Assembly: GCA_028868855.1 (NCBI GenBank)
Contig: JAGWTR010000003.1
Coordinates: 248,001 to 312,000 of the forward strand
Direction: 5' to 3'
DNA from: Burkholderiales bacterium
GTDB taxonomy: Bacteria; Pseudomonadota; Gammaproteobacteria; Burkholderiales; Burkholderiaceae_C
DNA: 64,000 nucleotides
A program made the translations under genes and the position numbers. Below are positions 10,600-18,861 of the stretch, piece by piece (position 1 is the stretch's first letter; the number at the start of each line of letters is the position of its first letter). The notes beneath the pieces were generated by a model. That model saw only the letters and a program-made list of their open reading frames with translations. It was not told the origin of the DNA and made no database searches.

Positions 10600-12243
10600 A
10601 TGTCCACCGCTCAACGCAAGGCCCGACCCGGTGCTGCCGCGCCGGCCGCTCGTCAATCAGTTGCCAAACCTGGCGCCAAGGCGGTGCGCAAGCCTGCCGT
10701 CAAAAGCACGGCAGGCAAATTGTCCTTGTCCGACTACTTGCAGCGCATCCTGACCAGTCGAGTCTATGAGGTGGCCATTGAAAGTCCTTTGGACGAGGCG
10801 GATAACCTGAGTCGGCGCTTGGGCCACAAGGTGCTGCTCAAGCGGGAGGACATGCAGCCGGTGCACAGTTTCAAGCTGCGTGGCGCCTACAACAAGATGG
10901 CCAAGCTCAGCCCCAAGGCCCTGGCCAAGGGGGTGCTCTGCGCCTCGGCGGGCAATCACGCGCAGGGTGTGGCGCTGGGGGCGCGGCGTCTGGGGTGCCA
11001 GGCCACCATCGTGATGCCGGTGACCACGCCGCAGGTCAAGATCGACGCCGTGGCTAATTTTGGCGGCGACAAGGTCACCATCGTTCTGCACGGCGAGAGC
11101 TACTCCGATGCGGCGCTGCACGCCAAGATGCTTGAGGCCAAGCAGGGCATGACTTTCGTCCACCCTTTCGATGATCCGGACGTGATCGCCGGCCAGGGCA
11201 CGGTGGCGATGGAGATCCTGCGCCAGCACTCCGGGCCCATTGATGCGGTGTTCGTGGCCATCGGTGGCGGTGGGCTGATCAGCGGCGTGGCGGCCTATAT
11301 CAAGGCCGTGCGCCCCGAAATCAAGGTGATTGGCGTGCAGATGAACGACTCGGATGCCATGGCGCGTTCGGTCAAGGCGGGCAAGCGCGTGACCTTGCAG
11401 GACGTCGGCCTGTTCTCGGACGGCACGGCGGTGAAGCTGGTGGGGGAGGAAACCCTGCGCCTGGCACGTGAGTTGGTGGATGACTTCGTGCTGGTGAGCA
11501 CCGATGAGGCCTGTGCGGCCATCAAGGACATCTACCAGGACACCCGCTCGGTGGTTGAGCCGGCCGGTGCGTTGGGGGTGGCAGGCATCAAGCAGTACGT
11601 GGCCAGGCATGGTGGGGCTGGACGCACTTATATCGCCATCAACTGTGGCGCCAACATGAATTTCGATCGCCTGCGCTTTGTGGCCGAGCGGGCGGAGGTG
11701 GGTGAGCAGCGCGAGGCCTTGTTGGCCGTGACGATTCCGGAGGAGCGCGGATCCTTCAAGCGTTTTTGCGAGTTGATCGGTCCGCGCAGCGTGACCGAGT
11801 TCAACTACCGCATCTCGGACGAGCGGCAGGCCCATGTCTTCGTGGGCCTGAGCACCAAGGGGCGGGGCGAATCAAGCCGTCTGGCGCGCGAGTTTGTGTC
11901 GCAAGGGTTTGCCACGGTCGATCTGACGCACGACGAGCTGGCCAAGACCCACATCCGCCACATGGTGGGTGGTCGGTCGGGCCTGGCCGAGGGCGAGCGC
12001 TTGTTCCGTTTCGAGTTTCCCGAGCGGCCAGGGGCTTTGATGAAATTCCTGACCAGCTTGCCGCCGGGCTGGAACATCAGTCTTTTTCACTACCGCAATC
12101 AGGGCGCCGATTACGGGCGCATTCTGGTGGGCTTGCAGGTGCCTCGCGAGGACATCAAGGCCATCAAGCCCTTGTTAGACGCCCTGGGCTACGTCTATGC
12201 CGACGAAACCCGCAACCCGGTTTACCGATTATTTCTGCGGTGA
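10600..12243 (+). CDS. ilvA: Threonine ammonia-lyase, biosynthetic
   Basis: A 547-residue PLP enzyme that makes 2-oxobutanoate from threonine, the first step to isoleucine. The PLP lysine is K92 in HSFKLRGAYNKM, and the glycine loop is AIGGGGLISG. The C-terminal part (about 360-547) contains two ACT-like regulatory domains, as in the isoleucine-inhibited form. ATG 10600 follows ACGGAG. The first 40 residues are an extra Ala/Lys/Pro-rich stretch not needed by the fold. The 3' end overlaps the convergent gspC by 22 bases. Confidence 0.95.
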   Translation: MSTAQRKARPGAAAPAARQSVAKPGAKAVRKPAVKSTAGKLSLSDYLQRILTSRVYEVAIESPLDEADNLSRRLGHKVLLKREDMQPVHSFKLRGAYNKMAKLSPKALAKGVLCASAGNHAQGVALGARRLGCQATIVMPVTTPQVKIDAVANFGGDKVTIVLHGESYSDAALHAKMLEAKQGMTFVHPFDDPDVIAGQGTVAMEILRQHSGPIDAVFVAIGGGGLISGVAAYIKAVRPEIKVIGVQMNDSDAMARSVKAGKRVTLQDVGLFSDGTAVKLVGEETLRLARELVDDFVLVSTDEACAAIKDIYQDTRSVVEPAGALGVAGIKQYVARHGGAGRTYIAINCGANMNFDRLRFVAERAEVGEQREALLAVTIPEERGSFKRFCELIGPRSVTEFNYRISDERQAHVFVGLSTKGRGESSRLAREFVSQGFATVDLTHDELAKTHIRHMVGGRSGLAEGERLFRFEFPERPGALMKFLTSLPPGWNISLFHYRNQGADYGRILVGLQVPREDIKAIKPLLDALGYVYADETRNPVYRLFLR

Positions 12244-12821
12244 GCGGGCGGTTGCGCTGGCATGTCTGCGGGCGGTGAGGCCATTGAGGCGTCGCTGCTC
12301 ATCTGTTGCCCAACGGGCGCTGGCGCTGCCACGGACGGCTCGGTGGTGATGCCCGAGGGGGGCGGCAGCGAGCCGGTGCTGGCCGCAGGAAGGCCAGGAA
12401 GGTCGAGTTTGACGGTCGTGGGGCCTGAGGCGGGACCAATCTCGACGCCGCGTTGACTGATGCTTCGCAGCACCATGTCGCCGTCGACCGTGGCGCCGGC
12501 CCGCACGGCGCGCGGCGGTTTGCTATCAATGGACAACAAAGCCAAGCCGCCGACATCGCCTTGATGGCGAGGGGCCACCACGCCCAGCAACTTGAGGCGG
12601 GCGCCCAGCGCTGACGCGGCGCTGAGGTTGGGTGTGTCGGCTTCTACTTCGGCCGGGCCGGTCAGCAGTTTGCGCAGGTCGCCGCGTGCTGCGTTATCGA
12701 GGGACACGGCCATGGCATTGGACGGCACGGGCGTGGGCTTGCCCAGCCAGCGCAGACCCCAGAAAGCAATGGTGGCCGCGACAGCGGCCCAAATCAGAAG
12801 GGCGAGGATGCGAGATGCCAT
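12222..12821 (-). CDS. gspC: Type II secretion protein C, short form without PDZ domain
   Basis: A 199-residue inner membrane protein. There is one N-terminal membrane helix (about residues 4-23), then a homology-region-like domain (about 60-140: LLGVVAPRHQGDVGGLALLSI, RAVRAGATVDGDMVLRSIS, GVEIG) that in the family contacts the secretin GspD. The last 50 residues are Pro/Ala/Ser-rich and end in HRRNNR; no PDZ domain is seen. It is transcribed away from the rest of the gsp genes, from a 185-base divergent region, and overlaps the end of ilvA tail to tail. Confidence 0.85.
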   Translation of the reverse strand: MASRILALLIWAAVAATIAFWGLRWLGKPTPVPSNAMAVSLDNAARGDLRKLLTGPAEVEADTPNLSAASALGARLKLLGVVAPRHQGDVGGLALLSIDSKPPRAVRAGATVDGDMVLRSISQRGVEIGPASGPTTVKLDLPGLPAASTGSLPPPSGITTEPSVAAPAPVGQQMSSDASMASPPADMPAQPPAHRRNNR

Positions 12822-12912
12822 GATCTGCCCATTATCATCGGTGTTGAACGCTTCGCAGTGTAAAAATCAGGCCCCAAGACCTCGGGTTGATCCCGCGTCC
12901 CCGGCGGCCCAA

Positions 12913-12941
12913 GCTCGGGCATGCTTGCCTCCTGCCCGAGC
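12913..12941 (+). other. Perfect hairpin in the gspC-gspG divergent region
   Basis: GCTCGGGCA (12913-12921) and TGCCCGAGC (12933-12941) form a perfect 9-bp stem with an 11-base loop, 65 bases before the gspG start. No T-run follows. It could be an operator or a leader RNA element. Confidence 0.4.
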
Positions 12942-13006
12942 GCTGCGGAACCTGTCGCCCGTTTTGGGCTCCAATCATGTCAGTCAGTTATCACACGGAT
13001 ATCCGC

Positions 13007-13468
13007 ATGAAGATGTTTGCTCACCACCCATCCCGTCCCCTCCGTGGCGCGGCCCGGGCCCTGTCCAGGGGCTTCACCCTGATTGAGTTGATGGTGGTCC
13101 TGGTGATCATTGGCCTGCTGGCGGCGCTGATCGTGCCCAATGTGCTGGAACGCGCTGACGATGCGCGGGTCACGGCGGCGCGCACGGACGTCAGTAACCT
13201 GATGCAGGCGCTCAAGTTGTACCGTTTGGACAATCAGCGCTACCCCAGTGCCGAACAAGGCTTGCAAGCGTTGGTGACCAAGCCGACGGCGGCGCCGGTG
13301 CCGGGCAACTGGAAACCTTACTTGGAGAAGCTGCCCATGGACCCGTGGGGGCAGCCTTATCAGTACGTGAACCCAGGCGTTAAGGGTACGGTGGACGTTT
13401 TTAGCTTTGGCGCCGATGGCCAAAGCGGCGGCGAAGGCAAGGATGCTGACATCGGCTCCTGGCAGTAA
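13007..13468 (+). CDS. gspG: Type II secretion major pseudopilin
   Basis: A 153-residue precursor that forms the body of the pseudopilus. The prepilin cleavage site is ALSRG/FTLIELMVV, with the Glu at position +5, followed by the hydrophobic helix. The C-terminal region contains the family's DPWGQPYQYVNPG and FGADGQSGGEGKDADIGSW, which binds calcium in known GspG. ATG 13007 is chosen because it gives a short basic leader; upstream ATGs would lengthen the leader by 10 to 40 residues. First gene of the GHIJKLMNDEF run. Confidence 0.95.
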   Translation: MKMFAHHPSRPLRGAARALSRGFTLIELMVVLVIIGLLAALIVPNVLERADDARVTAARTDVSNLMQALKLYRLDNQRYPSAEQGLQALVTKPTAAPVPGNWKPYLEKLPMDPWGQPYQYVNPGVKGTVDVFSFGADGQSGGEGKDADIGSWQ

Positions 13469-13958
13469 CTTGCGCACCGAGCGCGGTTTCACACTGCTCG
13501 AACTGATGGTCGTGGTCGCCCTGGTGGCGATCACCACGGCGGTGGTGGCTTTTGCGGTGCCTGATCCTTCGGCAACGCGTTTGGAGCGTGAGGCTGCCCG
13601 TTTGAGTGCCATCCTTGAGTCGGCGCGGGTTCTGGCCCGTTCTGGTGCGATGACCGTGGTGTGGATTCCACAGGCCAAGGGGCCGGACGCGGACTACCAG
13701 TTCATCGGCATGCCATCGGCCTCACTGCCCTCCTTGAAGTGGGACGCGCGCGAGGTCAAGGCCGAAGTGGTGGGAGGGCGAAGCATTGTGCTGGGCCCTG
13801 AGCCCGTGATTGGGGCGCAAAGCGTGATCCTGCGGCTGGAGGATCGGCAGATCATCGTGAGTACTGATGGGCTCAGTCCGTTTGCGGTGCTGACCGGCGA
13901 GTCCGGCGAGGGTGGTCCCGACAGCGCCGAGGGAGGTCGCCGTGCGCCAGCGCCTTGA
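13443..13958 (+). CDS. gspH: Type II secretion minor pseudopilin H
   Basis: A 171-residue prepilin-like protein with the leader ending TERG/FTLLELMVVV, a hydrophobic helix and a small globular domain. ATG 13443 lies inside the end of gspG (26-base overlap) and follows AAGGCAAGG. GspH is a minor component near the pseudopilus tip. Confidence 0.9.
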   Translation: MLTSAPGSNLRTERGFTLLELMVVVALVAITTAVVAFAVPDPSATRLEREAARLSAILESARVLARSGAMTVVWIPQAKGPDADYQFIGMPSASLPSLKWDAREVKAEVVGGRSIVLGPEPVIGAQSVILRLEDRQIIVSTDGLSPFAVLTGESGEGGPDSAEGGRRAPAP

Positions 13959-14328
13959 ATACCCTGCCCATCAGCCCGTCTTGGGCATGACCTTGATCGA
14001 GGTTCTGGTGGCTCTGGCCATCGTGGCCATCACCTTGTCGGCGGGCATCAAGGCGGCCGGGGGCTTGACCTTGAATGCGCAACGTGTGCTTGACCTGACC
14101 CTGGCCCAGTGGTGCGCCGAAAATCAGCTCACGGCTTACAAACTCACTGGGGACTATCCCAATGTGGGTGACGGCGAGTTTGCCTGCCAACAACTTGGGC
14201 GTGACCTCCAGGGCAAGCAGTCCGTGCGCCCGACCCCCAACGGCAATTTCCGCCGCGTTGATGCGCAGGTGCTGGACGAGGAGGGGCAACCCATCGTCAA
14301 GCTGACCACTGTGTTGCCGAGGTTCTGA
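13942..14328 (+). CDS. gspI: Type II secretion minor pseudopilin I
   Basis: A 128-residue prepilin-like protein with leader ending VLG/MTLIEVLVALAI, the usual site for GspI. The start is GTG 13942, with GGGAGG five bases upstream; it overlaps gspH by 17 bases. GspI forms the tip complex with GspJ and GspK and ends one base into gspJ. Confidence 0.9.
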   Translation: MRQRLEYPAHQPVLGMTLIEVLVALAIVAITLSAGIKAAGGLTLNAQRVLDLTLAQWCAENQLTAYKLTGDYPNVGDGEFACQQLGRDLQGKQSVRPTPNGNFRRVDAQVLDEEGQPIVKLTTVLPRF

Positions 14329-14954
14329 TGCGGACGCGTGGCTTTACCTTGATCGAGGTGCTGGTGTCCTTGCTGATCCTGGCCGTGATGGCGGCCACGG
14401 CGTTCAAAGGCGTGGACAGCATCACCCGGGCCCGCGAGGTGGCGGAGGGGAACCTCCAGCGGATCTTGCGCTTGCAGTCGGTGATGACGCAGTGGGACAT
14501 CGACATGGCCTCCGTCGCCGATACCCTTAACCTGCCGGGAGGCGCTTTTGAATTCGATGGTGCGCGCTTGCGCCTCACGCGGACCACCACGGGCGGCGTT
14601 CAGGTGGTCGTGTGGGCCTTGCGCAACGGGCATTGGGAGCGCTGGGCTGGCCCCGCCACGACCCAGGTCGGCGAGTTGGAGGTGCAGTGGAGGAAGTCGT
14701 ATCAACTGCGAGACAGCGAGCCCGGCACCCTGGTGGCGCTCAAGGGGGCCGCCCAATGGCAGGTGTACTGTTATCGAAAATTCGCGGGCCAGCGTGGCGA
14801 GTGGTCGAACTGCCAGTCGTCTGCGAGCAGCTCGGCCGCGGCCACCCGTCAACTGGTGCCGCAAGGCATTCGCAGTGTGCTGACGCTGGGGCCCGACAGT
14901 GGCTTCACGGGGGTGATCACTCGTGATGTCGCGTTGGCGCCACAACCGAACTGA
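14328..14954 (+). CDS. gspJ: Type II secretion minor pseudopilin J
   Basis: A 208-residue prepilin-like protein with a very short leader (MRTRG/FTLIEVLVSLLI). The mature domain carries the family-like pattern LRLTRTTTGGVQVVVWALRNGHWERW. Its ATG overlaps the gspI stop (TGATG), so the two tip subunits are translationally coupled. Confidence 0.92.
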   Translation: MRTRGFTLIEVLVSLLILAVMAATAFKGVDSITRAREVAEGNLQRILRLQSVMTQWDIDMASVADTLNLPGGAFEFDGARLRLTRTTTGGVQVVVWALRNGHWERWAGPATTQVGELEVQWRKSYQLRDSEPGTLVALKGAAQWQVYCYRKFAGQRGEWSNCQSSASSSAAATRQLVPQGIRSVLTLGPDSGFTGVITRDVALAPQPN

Positions 14955-14967
14955 GGTGGCTGGACTC

Positions 14968-16008
14968 ATGGATCAACTCCGCATCCTTCCTGATCGCCAG
15001 CGTGGCGCGGCTTTGCTGATGGCCATGGTCATCGTGACCGTGGTGGCCACGATCGCCTCGTCCATGGTGTGGCAACAATGGCGCGCGGTGCAGGTTGAGT
15101 CGGCCGAGCGCGGCCGGGCTCAGTCACAGTGGGTGCTCAGTGGTGCGCTCGATTGGGCGCGTCTGATCCTGCGCGAAGACGCCATCACCAGCTCCGGGCA
15201 AAGGGTGGACCATTTGGGAGAGCCCTGGGCCCATGAGCTGGCGGAGGCGCGTGTGTCGACCTTCCTGGCGATTGACAAGGACAACACCGATGATGCGCCC
15301 GACGCCTTCCTGTCAGGCAAGATTGACGACGCGAGCGGGCGCTACAACCTGCGCAATGTGCTCAACAGTGGCTCGGGGGTGGTCGATACCAAACAATTGG
15401 CCGTGCTGAAGCGTTTGTTCTCCAACATTGGACTGGACTCGACCTTGGCTGAGACCTTGGCCTACAAGCTGCAGAAAGCCACCCAGGCGACCATGAGTAC
15501 TCCGGAGGCGTTGGCCGCCTTGGGGGGCGAGGCTGGGCGGTCCAAGGCGCCCTTGCTGCCCCAGACACTGGATCAATTGGTGTGGCTGGGGCTGGACGCC
15601 GGCCTGGTGCAGAGGCTGCGTCCCTTTGTGACGGTGCTGCCATTGTCCAGCCCGGACACCAGCGTCAATGTCAACACGGCCCCTAAAGAAGTGATCGCGG
15701 CCCTGATCGAGAATCTGGACTTGTCGGGCGGTGAGCGGATCGTGCGCCAGCGCCAGGCCCACTACTTTGAAAAGATATCGGATGTCCAGGACCTTCTGGG
15801 CAAGGCCTATGCGGTGCCATCGGGGCCCACAGGCCTGGATGTGACCTCCAGTTTTTTTGAGGTGCGCGGCCGTCTGCGACTGGAAGACCAGGTGTTGGAG
15901 CAGCGCCATCTGGTGTGGCGCAAGGCCAACAGCGCCATTCCCGAGTTGAGCGTTGTGCACCAAGATCGTTTTTCAGGGGTCGATGCGGGCGGCGGTGGCG
16001 CGTGGTGA
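14968..16008 (+). CDS. gspK: Type II secretion minor pseudopilin K
   Basis: A 346-residue large minor pseudopilin that caps the tip. The leader reads RQRGAALLMAMVIVTVVATI; GspK lacks the Glu at +5 seen in other pseudopilins, as here. The mature part contains DASGRYNLRNVLNS and the helix-hairpin-like stretch VNVNTAPKEVIAALIENL. ATG 14968, after GAGGTGG, is chosen over starts inside gspJ. A 106-base gap to gspL follows, longer than the other junctions. Confidence 0.93.
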   Translation: MDQLRILPDRQRGAALLMAMVIVTVVATIASSMVWQQWRAVQVESAERGRAQSQWVLSGALDWARLILREDAITSSGQRVDHLGEPWAHELAEARVSTFLAIDKDNTDDAPDAFLSGKIDDASGRYNLRNVLNSGSGVVDTKQLAVLKRLFSNIGLDSTLAETLAYKLQKATQATMSTPEALAALGGEAGRSKAPLLPQTLDQLVWLGLDAGLVQRLRPFVTVLPLSSPDTSVNVNTAPKEVIAALIENLDLSGGERIVRQRQAHYFEKISDVQDLLGKAYAVPSGPTGLDVTSSFFEVRGRLRLEDQVLEQRHLVWRKANSAIPELSVVHQDRFSGVDAGGGGAW

Positions 16009-16114
16009 GCACGCCGTATCAATCCTTTAACGGGCTTTATTCCGCGCCTCCTACAATGCCAGGAGATCTACGCTTGTTGTGGCCTTCCTTTATTGACCCC
16101 TTGAACTGCTGGGC

Positions 16115-17377
16115 ATGAGCATCCTCATCCTTCAATTGCCGGCGCGTTCGCGCTTGAGTATCGACGCCTCCGGGGTGGAGACGGGGGCGACCGTGTCTTC
16201 AGGGAGCAAGGAGTACGCCTATGTGCTCAGCGCCGATGGCGAGACGGTGGCTCGGCACGGGCGCTGCGGCTTGGCCATGATGCCCAGGGCCGACACCGTG
16301 GTGGCCGTGATGGCGCCCACCGATGTGAGCTGGCATCGCGTGACCTTGCCCAAGGCGCCTGCGGCGCGCTTGCGAGCGGCCCTGGCCGGCATGCTCGAAG
16401 AGTCGCTGCTCAATGACACCGATGATATGCACCTGGCCGTGGCGCCTCAGGCCAAGGTTGGGCAGCCCGCCTGGGTGGCCGCTTGTGACCTGACCTGGTT
16501 GAACAGCCAGCTCATGCTGTTGGAAAAGGCCAAGCTGCGTGTGGACCGTGTGACCCCGGCGGTGTGGCCCGATGAGCCTGCCACCGGCTACTTTCATGAG
16601 GTGCGCGAAGCGGGCATCAGCGAGCAGGATCGGGGACTGGACATCGTGCTGACCTGGTCGACCCTCGATGGCGTGGCCAGTTGGCCCTTGAGCGGCGGCC
16701 TGGCGCGAGCCCTAATGCCCGAGTTGCTGCCGCCCCAGTCGCGTTTTTTCGCGACGCCCCAAGTGGCTTCCCCCGCCGAGCGCTGGCTGGGTCAGGCCGT
16801 GACGGTGCAAACGCAGGCCGAACATTTGCTGCAGGCCAACCGGTCGCTGTGGAACCTGTTGCAGTTTGACCTGACGCCCCATAGCAAGGGCTTCAATGCG
16901 GTGTCGGATCAGTGGCGGCAGTTCCTGAGCCCACAATGGCGGGCCGCGCGCTTTGGTTTGGCCGCTCTGGTGGTGGCGCAATTGCTGGGCTTGAATCTAT
17001 GGGCCTGGCAACAAGGCCGGGTCTTGAAGCAAAAGAAGGCCGAGATGGTCAATTTGCTCAAACAGGCGCACCCGCAGGTGCGGGTGGTGCTGGACGCCCC
17101 TGTGCAGATGCGCAATGAAACCGATGCCTTGCGCGCGGCGGCGGGGCAGCCTGGCGACAACGATCTGGAAGGGTTGATGGGCCTGGTCGCCAGCGCGTGG
17201 CCGGCCGACTTGCCGTCGGCTTTCCTGCAATACGACGGCACCAGCCTGACCGTGGCGCAGCCCGCGGGCTGGGGGGCTGGCGAGATCGAACAATTTCGCA
17301 GCAAGCTGTCGGCCACGGGGGCTCAGGTCGAGGTGTCTGACGGGCGCCTGACGGTTCGCCGTGGGCCGCGCACGTGA
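16115..17377 (+). CDS. gspL: Type II secretion inner membrane protein L
   Basis: A 420-residue bitopic protein. The N-terminal cytoplasmic domain (about 1-270) has an actin-like fold and binds GspE; one membrane helix lies near residue 275 (FGLAALVVAQLLGLNLWAW), followed by a periplasmic ferredoxin-like domain. The pattern VMAPTDVSWHRVTLPKAPAARLRAAL matches GspL. The start at ATG 16115 has no strong Shine-Dalgarno. It sits directly before gspM, its assembly-platform partner. Confidence 0.9.
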   Translation: MSILILQLPARSRLSIDASGVETGATVSSGSKEYAYVLSADGETVARHGRCGLAMMPRADTVVAVMAPTDVSWHRVTLPKAPAARLRAALAGMLEESLLNDTDDMHLAVAPQAKVGQPAWVAACDLTWLNSQLMLLEKAKLRVDRVTPAVWPDEPATGYFHEVREAGISEQDRGLDIVLTWSTLDGVASWPLSGGLARALMPELLPPQSRFFATPQVASPAERWLGQAVTVQTQAEHLLQANRSLWNLLQFDLTPHSKGFNAVSDQWRQFLSPQWRAARFGLAALVVAQLLGLNLWAWQQGRVLKQKKAEMVNLLKQAHPQVRVVLDAPVQMRNETDALRAAAGQPGDNDLEGLMGLVASAWPADLPSAFLQYDGTSLTVAQPAGWGAGEIEQFRSKLSATGAQVEVSDGRLTVRRGPRT

Positions 17378-17402
17378 GCCGACGGACAGGACCCCTCAAA
17401 CC

Positions 17403-17921
17403 ATGACAAACGAGACATCCTCTTTCGACGCCTTGCGTCAGCAGTGGCAGGCGCGCTGGAATGCGCTGGCACCACGTGATCGCCAGATCGCACAGGCGGC
17501 GGCTGCGGTGGTGTTGCTGGTCCTGGTGGTGTTTCTGGGCATTCGTCCGGCATGGCGCATTCTGCAGACAGCCCCGGCGCAACTGCGCGAGGTCAACACC
17601 CAACTGGAGCAGATGCGCCGCATGGCCGAGGATTCGCAGACGTTGCGTCGCATGCCGCCGGTGCCGCCCGCCCAGGCTGAAGCTGCACTCAAGGCTGCCA
17701 CGGAGCGACTTGGCGAGGGGGCCCACTTGAGTGTTCAAGGGGATCGTGCCACAGTGACGCTCACCAAGGTGTCGGGCGCTGCCTTGGTGGACTGGCTGGG
17801 CGAGGCCCGGGCATCGGCCCGCGTGAGGCCGCTGGAGGCCAATCTCAACCAGGTCGAGCCGGCGCACTATTCGGGCACGGTGGTGCTGGGGCTGGCCCCC
17901 GGTTCTGCAGCGGCCCGCTGA
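17403..17921 (+). CDS. gspM: Type II secretion inner membrane protein M
   Basis: A 172-residue protein with a short cytoplasmic N-terminus, a membrane helix (about 32-50, AAAAVVLLVLVVFLGIRPAW), a coiled-coil-like stretch and a C-terminal ferredoxin-like domain. The W-x-x-L-A-P-R-D-R pattern before the helix is typical. It dimerises with GspL in the platform. ATG 17403 lies 25 bases after gspL; an in-frame GTG at 17361 would overlap gspL and is less likely. Confidence 0.9.
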   Translation: MTNETSSFDALRQQWQARWNALAPRDRQIAQAAAAVVLLVLVVFLGIRPAWRILQTAPAQLREVNTQLEQMRRMAEDSQTLRRMPPVPPAQAEAALKAATERLGEGAHLSVQGDRATVTLTKVSGAALVDWLGEARASARVRPLEANLNQVEPAHYSGTVVLGLAPGSAAAR

Positions 17922-17937
17922 CGAGGACTCCTGCCTG

Positions 17938-18858
17938 ATGGCCCGCATCCCTTCCCTGAAGCTCCCTGCCGCCTGGTGGTCTGGCGGCATGGCCGCGACC
18001 ACGCGCTGGATGGAGTCGACGCTGGAGGTGGTCCGCTGGGAAAACATGCGCAAGGCGGGCCGGCGTTGGGGGTGGTGGGGCGGCGTCCTGGGTGCCTTGG
18101 CTGGCTTGGTGATCTACGCGCCGGCCAGCTGGCTGTGTCAGGGCGTGGTTGTGCTCACCGAGCGGCGGCTGTTGATGGCCGATTCGCAAGGTACCGTGTG
18201 GAATGGGGACGCCGTGATGGTCTTGACCGGCGGGCCTGGTAGTCGTGATGCGCGGGCCTTGCCCGGGCGTCTGAATTGGACCTTGCGTTGGAGCACCCAG
18301 GGCCTGCGGCTGAGTTTGCAACAGGATTGCTGTCTGCCGACGCCTGTGGTGTTGCAGGTTCATCCCGGCTGGGGGCGCGTCAGCGCTGAGGTGCTGACTC
18401 AGCCTGTGTCGGGCGGGCCGCTGGTGGATTCGGGGGCCATTGGCCACTGGCCCGCCGCGTGGCTGTCGGGGCTGGGCACGCCTTTCAACAGCCTGCAGTT
18501 GGGCGGTGTGGTGAGCGTGACCAGCAACAAGGTGGTTGCCGAGTGGGTGCAGGGACGCGTGCGGCTGGGTGGCCAAGTCCATGTGACGCTGGACGACGTT
18601 TCGTCCAGCGTCACGACCCTGGAGCGACTCGGCTCTTATCGGCTGGATCTGATGGGTGACGCCCAGGGGCCGGTGCAGTTGTCGCTGTCGACCGTGGACG
18701 GCGTGTTGCAACTGAGCGGGCAAGGCGAAGTCGGGCCTGGTGGCCTGCGCTTTCGTGGCGAAGCGCGGGCCAGCGATGCCCAGCATGGTGCGCTTGAAAA
18801 TTTGTTGAACATCATCGGTCGTCGTGTCGGCGACCGTTCCGTTATTTCGATCGGATAA
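17938..18858 (+). CDS. gspN: Type II secretion protein N
   Basis: A 306-residue protein with one membrane helix (about residues 49-68) and a large beta-rich periplasmic part. The patterns LLMADSQGTVWNGDAVMVLTGG and LPGRLNWTLRW are typical of GspN. The C-terminal VDGVLQLSGQGEVGPGGLRFRGEA also fits. GspN is present in only some type II systems, and its exact role is unclear. It lies three bases before gspD. Confidence 0.88.
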   Translation: MARIPSLKLPAAWWSGGMAATTRWMESTLEVVRWENMRKAGRRWGWWGGVLGALAGLVIYAPASWLCQGVVVLTERRLLMADSQGTVWNGDAVMVLTGGPGSRDARALPGRLNWTLRWSTQGLRLSLQQDCCLPTPVVLQVHPGWGRVSAEVLTQPVSGGPLVDSGAIGHWPAAWLSGLGTPFNSLQLGGVVSVTSNKVVAEWVQGRVRLGGQVHVTLDDVSSSVTTLERLGSYRLDLMGDAQGPVQLSLSTVDGVLQLSGQGEVGPGGLRFRGEARASDAQHGALENLLNIIGRRVGDRSVISIG

Positions 18859-18861
18859 GTC

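Noticed and set aside
16025-16057. Firm promoter for gspL
   Set aside because: TACAAT has no -35 at an acceptable distance, so it is mentioned only as a possibility.
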